Shown here: positions 59,950-64,000 of the stretch, piece after piece | Layout: each line of letters starts with the position of its first letter | Position numbering within the stretch: the first letter of the stretch is position 1 | Assembly: GCF_020921035.1 (NCBI RefSeq) | Contig: NC_063151.1 | Span: 4,402,001-4,466,000 of the forward strand | Reading direction: 5' to 3' | Length of the DNA: 64,000 nt | From: Rhodamnia argentea | Lineage: Eukaryota > Streptophyta > Magnoliopsida > Myrtales > Myrtaceae | The notes under the pieces: generated by a model | Databases searched by the model: none | Seen by the model: the letters and a program-made list of their open reading frames with translations, nothing else | Told to the model about the DNA's origin: nothing | Program-made: the position numbers and the translations under genes

Positions 59950-60289
59950 GATCAATTCGAGGAAGAGAATGGTATAATTCCGACATATCTCATGTCTCTA
60001 ACAAGCAGCAGCATCCGACCAAAAGAAAAGAAAACAAGCACTAACGTGATGACTGGATTTGGCTATCTTATTTTGCACTTTTGCTGTTTGAGGAACATAG
60101 AGACATCCGATTTTCTGCCTAAAGTGGCCTACATGTATTTTGGAAATGAAGCTCAACAATCACATGCAAGTTTCAAGCAGTACACTAGAATTCTTAAAAT
60201 CCAACACGAAATATAATCGAGTCCTTCCGTTAACTCAAATCAACTTGGCTAATGAAAAACGCTACGTGACTTTCTTTTGATATTTTCAT

Positions 60290-60560
60290 AAGGCTAAAAA
60301 GACGTCCTTTTGGTTTAAATTTTATTTCAATTATATTAAGGGATTAGCTAAATTGATGAAGGGAGAGGAGGGGGGGGTGGGGGAAGCAACTATGCGGCGA
60401 GGGCTGTGGGGATGGCCGGGGAAGGTCGCCGGTCCTCGGCCAATGACCAACCATATATACCCACCCTTGCTGCATAGTTTCTCATCCCTCTTTTTTTTTT
60501 TGTATAATTTTAAATAAAATTCGTATTAAAAATTAGATTTTGATTACAACAATGTCGTTT
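60290..60560. mobile_element. Candidate hairpin element with GC-rich core
   Basis: A GC-rich core (60361-60450, e.g. gggatggccggggaaggtcg) lies between AT-rich arms with inverted similarity: gaagcaactatgcggcgaggg on the left pairs with the reverse complement of the right block ccttgctgcatagtttctc, and the outer arms ttaaattttatttcaattat and ataattttaaataaaatt also pair. Borders and target duplication are not clear. Same architecture as 2516-3261. Confidence 0.45.
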
Positions 60561-60764
60561 TTTGTCATGCTATCATCACGAGGGATATAGAAAACAACAA
60601 AAAAAAGTCATGTCAATATTTTCTGATAACCAAGTTGGACGGAGATAACAAAAGACTTGATAACATAAATTTGACAAGTTTTAGAACCCACTTACACTGT
60701 AACAAGTTTTAGGACTTACATTATACTTATCCCTAGTAAAAAGTACATAAGGTATTTATACGCT

Positions 60765-60935
60765 TTATTCCATGACTAATGAAGGCAACAAGATATTACC
60801 ATAGATTACGACGGAGGCTCAAAAGGAAAATGGAGATTCTCCATCATGTCTCATGTCTGCCTAAAGTGGCCTGTAACAAGTGTATTGTGGAAGTGGAGAT
60901 GAAACAATCACATGCATATGCTGATTTCCATCACT
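60765..60935. repeat. Third, partial copy of the polygalacturonase upstream region
   Basis: This stretch matches unit A upstream sequence (aaaaggaaaatggagattctcc occurs at both 55930-55953 and about 60820-60841, taattgtg-type context follows) and also shares ctgcctaaagtggcct and acaatcacatgca with unit B but not A. It is thus a third copy, closer to B, without any coding part. Confidence 0.75.
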
Positions 60936-61142
60936 ACTAATGCAAAGTAATCGCATGAAAGTGTTATAGCCGGTGCTTGATACAACCATAGTCGATTTTC
61001 GGCATCTTAGGTTCCATTTGTCTCTCGAAAACTATGACACTTTTAGAAAATATTTTCTAAGGCAACATTTTTCAGGAAAATGATAAAATTTTCGGTCTTT
61101 GACTTAAATATAAATAAACATATACTATTCGGGTGCTTGTAA

Positions 61143-61935
61143 CTTGAGCATAGGCAAGCGAGAAACCGAGCACAAGCACTAGGGCCCCAAGTCCGGTCTC
61201 GATGGACCTCGACTCGAGTGCCGAGGACCCGGGGCATGGGCACCGATCTTGAGTCCATAGGAGGGAGGCTTGAGGACCCGGTGCCCATGCTTGGCTCCCT
61301 AGTGTCTCGGCGCGGATCCATAGAGGCCGGGTCTGAGGACTCACCGCTCGTGTTAATCACCGGCACTTGGGCTCGAGTCCATCGAGATTGGGTTCAAGTC
61401 CACAAAGGCTAAGTGCTAAGCTTTGGGAACTCGATGCCCGCACTCGGGTCCATTGAGTTCGGGCATGGTACCCTAGCCACCCAGCCTCATGCACCATGGA
61501 GCCGGTCCTAGGAACTAGAGACTTGGGCATAGACACCGGAGCCTCGTGCCTCAACTTCAATGGACCCAGGCACATGCATTGGATTTCAAACTTGGGCACT
61601 AGGGTCCCGGGCTCGGCCTTCATGGACTCTGACAGGAGCATGGGCTTTGGGGTCTTGAGCTTGGCCTTTGTGGACTCGGGCTTGGCCTCCATGGACCAAG
61701 GCCCGGGCATTGGGGACCTAAGTCCGGTCTCGATGTATCGGAGGTACGTGCACGTGCACTGGGGTCTCGAGCCCGACCTATACGAACTTAAGCCCGACCT
61801 CCATGGACCTAGGCTCGGGTAATAGGGAACCGGGCACGAGCACTAGGGTCTTGAGCCCAGCCTTTGTGGACCTAGCTCAAAGCGCCACGGAGCCAGGTAA
61901 GGGTACCAGAGCCCTGGGCCCCGCCTCCGTGGACC
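61143..61935. repeat. GC-rich degenerate minisatellite
   Basis: About 0.8 kb of degenerate units built from tggacc/tggact, cgggca, ctagggtct and gagccc/cggcct blocks, spaced irregularly (about 48-75 bp) and strongly GC-rich against AT-rich flanks. Open frames through it on both strands are by-products of the repeat. Its flanks resemble transposon ends: ggttccatttgtctctcg near 61012 and, inverted, gaaataaatggagtacc near 62822, so it may be the core of a larger non-autonomous element. Confidence 0.75.
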
Positions 61936-62609
61936 ATTAAATGGAGATCTAGGAATCTGGTTGTATCCTTCAAATGGATCCGTAATTAATGGGTGTGTTA
62001 AATGGAGATAAACAATCGTATGGAAGCTCGAGAATGTTAAGAATCGGCGCACAATCGCAGCAAAATAGAGCTCGTAAAAGCGAGAAATAGAAATTGAGAC
62101 ACAAGATTTATTTTGATTTACCATTAAACTAGGACTACATTTAATAGAGGATTGTACTATAATTAACATTCCACGCATCTCTGTTACATCACTCAATCAT
62201 TTCGCACGTATGTTGTCATTCATGAGCTCATACTAATAAAATATGAGCACAAACTATAAAATTGAATGAATATGTAAGAATTAAATAAATGCAAAAAGTT
62301 ATCAAGAGTCTCTTTAATTAAAAAGAAGCGAGTGGTTATTTATTTATCTATATTTTTGCTTGTCTTACCTCTAACTTTATTTCATGAGTGAGGAAAGTGA
62401 GTGTCGGATGAAATGCTGGGGCACTTTGCCGCGAAAATTCTAATCGTGGCAAATGTGTTAGAGAATAGCCGCGAAATATTCCATGGACGAAGGTATTATT
62501 TCATGGCCATTAGTCTCATCTTCGACCGCAGAAATAACATACCTTCGTGGTAGAACATTAGACATGTTACCACGAATAAATGAGGCGTGACAGTAATTTT
62601 GACTTTTGT
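61936..62609. other. Stretch without recognised gene
   Basis: About 0.67 kb between the minisatellite and the small TIR element. It holds an inverted pair of short related blocks around cgcgaaa/ttcgtgg (62440-62580) but nothing I can name. Confidence 0.4.
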
Positions 62610-62845
62610 TACATTTCGTTTATTTCGTAAAAAGTTAATAATTTTAAAAAAAAATATTTTTCTAAAAATAATTGCTCGTATCGCTTATAAAAATGCATGA
62701 GTGAAAAGTATTTTCATTATCTATAGAATAGGTTTACGCTTTGCGAAGTCGACTCATTATTTCGAGCAATTTATTAGCGATATTTTTTGAAAATTTATTT
62801 TTTAGATTATTTATTTTTCTTGAAATAAATGGAGTACCAACCTAA
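62610..62845. mobile_element. Candidate MITE with AT-rich inverted ends
   Basis: The left end (about 62610-62680, ttacatttcgtttatttcg ... aattgctcg) pairs with the reverse complement of the right end (about 62768-62845, ggtactccatttatttcaag ... aattgctcg). The whole can fold into a hairpin of about 235 bp. No certain target duplication. Confidence 0.5.
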
Positions 62846-62941
62846 AATTATTACACTTCGTGACAGAAAAAGGAAAAAAAAAACCTTAGATCGACATACA
62901 GCAATAAATTTGAGTTGGTAAGACGTGTTCAAATAAAAGAT

Positions 62942-63327
62942 AACGACACAAATAGTCCTTAAACTTTGGCCCAATGTACAATGTAGTCACTAAATTTTTA
63001 AATTTGACCAATATTGTCCCGGAACTTTAACCCAATGTGCAATGTGGTTTCCGAACTTTTGATTTGACCAATACAGTCCCTGAACTTTTCGAACATTTGC
63101 AACTTAGTTCCTGAACTATATGAAGATGTTCAACATAGTTCTTTCATTGATTCAAATTTAGGAACTAAGTTGAATATGTTCCAAAAGTTTAGAGACCATA
63201 TTGATCAAAGTAAAATTTTATGGACCACATTGCATATTAAATTAAAGTTCAAAAATCATATTGATTAAATTAGAAGTTCAAAGATTATAATATATTAAAT
63301 CAAAATTTAGAGATCATTGGTGTCGTT
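62942..63327. repeat. 386-bp foldback element built from about 65-bp units
   Basis: Outer ends are inverted: aacgacacaaatagtcctt at 62942 against the reverse complement of gagatcattggtgtcgtt ending 63327. The left half carries repeated units of the type gtccctgaactttt ... aatgtgcaatgtggt; the right half carries the same units in reverse orientation (aaagttcaaa ... accacattgcatatt). The centre is near 63150. Such a foldback can form a long hairpin in DNA or RNA. It ends about 345 bp upstream of the NHX start codon. Confidence 0.75.
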
Positions 63328-63491
63328 TGGTGTTCAAAGAAATTAATGTTGTGGTACGGTTGTCGTGTTGTATAGCATCGGAAAGAACGTCCCTCGGTTT
63401 TATTTTCGCCGTCTGGAGCGGAAAAGCCTTTGTCCTCACCCCGAACAAGTGGTCTGCCTCTTCACAGGCCGAAGCCCAACAATGAGTCCGA

Positions 63492-63526
63492 CACGTGTGC
63501 TTTGGCAGCACCGTGGTCCTCACGTG
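63492..63526. promoter_or_regulatory. Two G-box/ABRE-type motifs upstream of NHX
   Basis: CACGTG occurs at 63492-63497 (within acacgtgtgc) and at 63521-63526 (within tcacgtgtc), 150-180 bp upstream of the start codon. Paired ACGT-core motifs are the usual binding sites of ABF/bZIP factors in ABA- and salt-responsive promoters, which would suit a Na+/H+ exchanger. Function is inferred. Confidence 0.55.
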
Positions 63527-63585
63527 TCAAGCCCACCTGCAAACACTGCATTCAACTCACTTTTCCCGGCAAACTAACACCCACA

Positions 63586-63613
63586 GTCTCTCTCTCTCTC
63601 TCTCTCTCTCTTT
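63586..63613. repeat. (CT)n pyrimidine tract in NHX leader
   Basis: About 13 TC/CT dinucleotides, 60 bp upstream of the start codon, probably within the 5' UTR. Confidence 0.9.
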
Positions 63614-63672
63614 CATGCCTCCCGTTCCGGTTGCACTGAAGTGAAAGCGAGAAGACGACGACGACGACTACG

Positions 63673-63834
63673 ATGATGATGCTGCTGCGAGATCTCGCTC
63701 GTAACGTCGGGACCGCGCACGCGCAGGTGGTTCCGATCACGGTGTTCGTCGCCGTCCTGTGCCTCTGCTTGGTCGTCGGCCACTTGCTCGAGGAGAACCG
63801 ATGGATGAACGAGTCCATCACCGCCATTTTGATC
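63673..63834 (+). CDS. NHX: Vacuolar-type Na+(K+)/H+ exchanger, first coding exon (truncated by window edge)
   Basis: One exon of 54 codons ends in phase 0 at a GTAACG donor; the intron runs past the window end. After a short variable start (MMMLLRDLARNV) comes the first membrane helix VPITVFVAVLCLCLVVGHLL and then EENRWMNESITAILI, which is nearly invariant in class I plant NHX antiporters (NHX1-4). These proteins exchange Na+ or K+ for H+ across the tonoplast, controlling vacuolar pH, K+ stores and salt tolerance. Three consecutive ATGs open the frame; the first at 63673 is taken. Amiloride-binding and catalytic helices lie outside the window. Which NHX number it is cannot be decided. Confidence 0.9.
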
Positions 63835-64000
63835 GTAACGCCGCTCTCTCTCTCTCTCTGATTGTGAATTCTTGAACCGGTCCGTGTGTGCTCTAGATCG
63901 ACACGCTCGGTGCCTTTTGGTTCCACGCTCCCCGTGGTAGTTAGTCGAGCTGCCTTGTGCCGCTTTGTGAAATCTGAACTGAAAGTATAAAAGTTAGGCT

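Larger units (their letters stand above)
56363..60150. repeat. Segmental tandem duplication, unit B
   Basis: Direct copy of 51930-56085, same orientation, with many small indels. It contains a dead copy of GTPase exons 8-10, 3' flank (56970-58316, no other gene; the open frame at 57181-57522 is broken in unit A and has no motif) and polygalacturonase copy B. The upstream TATA segment of unit A is missing here. Confidence 0.9.

Noticed and set aside
61218-61822. Overlapping open frames on both strands with repeated Gly/Pro/Ser-rich residues
   Set aside because: They follow from the GC-rich minisatellite, which has few stop codons; not genes.

Overview
This window is nuclear DNA of a flowering plant, most likely a woody eudicot. 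The evidence is GT-AG (and two GC-AG) introns, AT-rich intergenic DNA, plant-only genes (FRIGIDA-like, TORNADO1, beta-1,2-xylosyltransferase, class I NHX) and many short non-autonomous transposon-like repeats. The repeat vocabulary recalls Myrtales (Eucalyptus relatives), but that is an impression, not a demonstrated placement.

Layout, left to right: the 5' part of a FRIGIDA-like gene (minus, runs off the left edge); a TIR element with target duplication; an LRR receptor pseudokinase (plus); a 4.7 kb gene-free stretch; a two-RRM hnRNP (plus); TORNADO1 (plus, three exons, 1378 aa); a C2-domain protein (minus); about 7 kb of gene-poor repeat-rich DNA; cytosolic ribosomal protein eS8 (plus, five exons); Golgi beta-1,2-xylosyltransferase (minus, three exons); a pirin (minus, six exons); about 6 kb without a recognised gene; an EngB-type GTPase with a basic, NLS-bearing N-terminal extension (plus, ten exons); a direct tandem duplication of about 4 kb carrying the tail of that GTPase and a polygalacturonase on the opposite strand; a repeat-rich stretch; and the first coding exon of a vacuolar Na+/H+ exchanger (plus, runs off the right edge). 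All exon joins given were checked by reading frame and, where possible, against remembered family sequences.

The genes are ordinary, mostly single housekeeping or developmental loci and do not form a pathway or operon. The most unusual material is at 51.9-61 kb. Both polygalacturonase copies are decayed; they share some lesions (so decay began before duplication) and have private ones, and the second unit also carries a dead copy of the last three GTPase exons. Inside the first unit, and at two other places, lie about 20-nt insertions made of little more than an oligo(A) tract behind a TTCGACC-like end, flanked by 11-12 bp target duplications. Two of them have an uninterrupted empty site elsewhere in the window. 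Other points of interest are two GC-AG introns, a TORNADO1 P-loop lacking its usual Ser/Thr, and a 386-bp perfect-architecture foldback just upstream of the NHX gene. No tRNA, rRNA, CRISPR or organelle sequence was seen.
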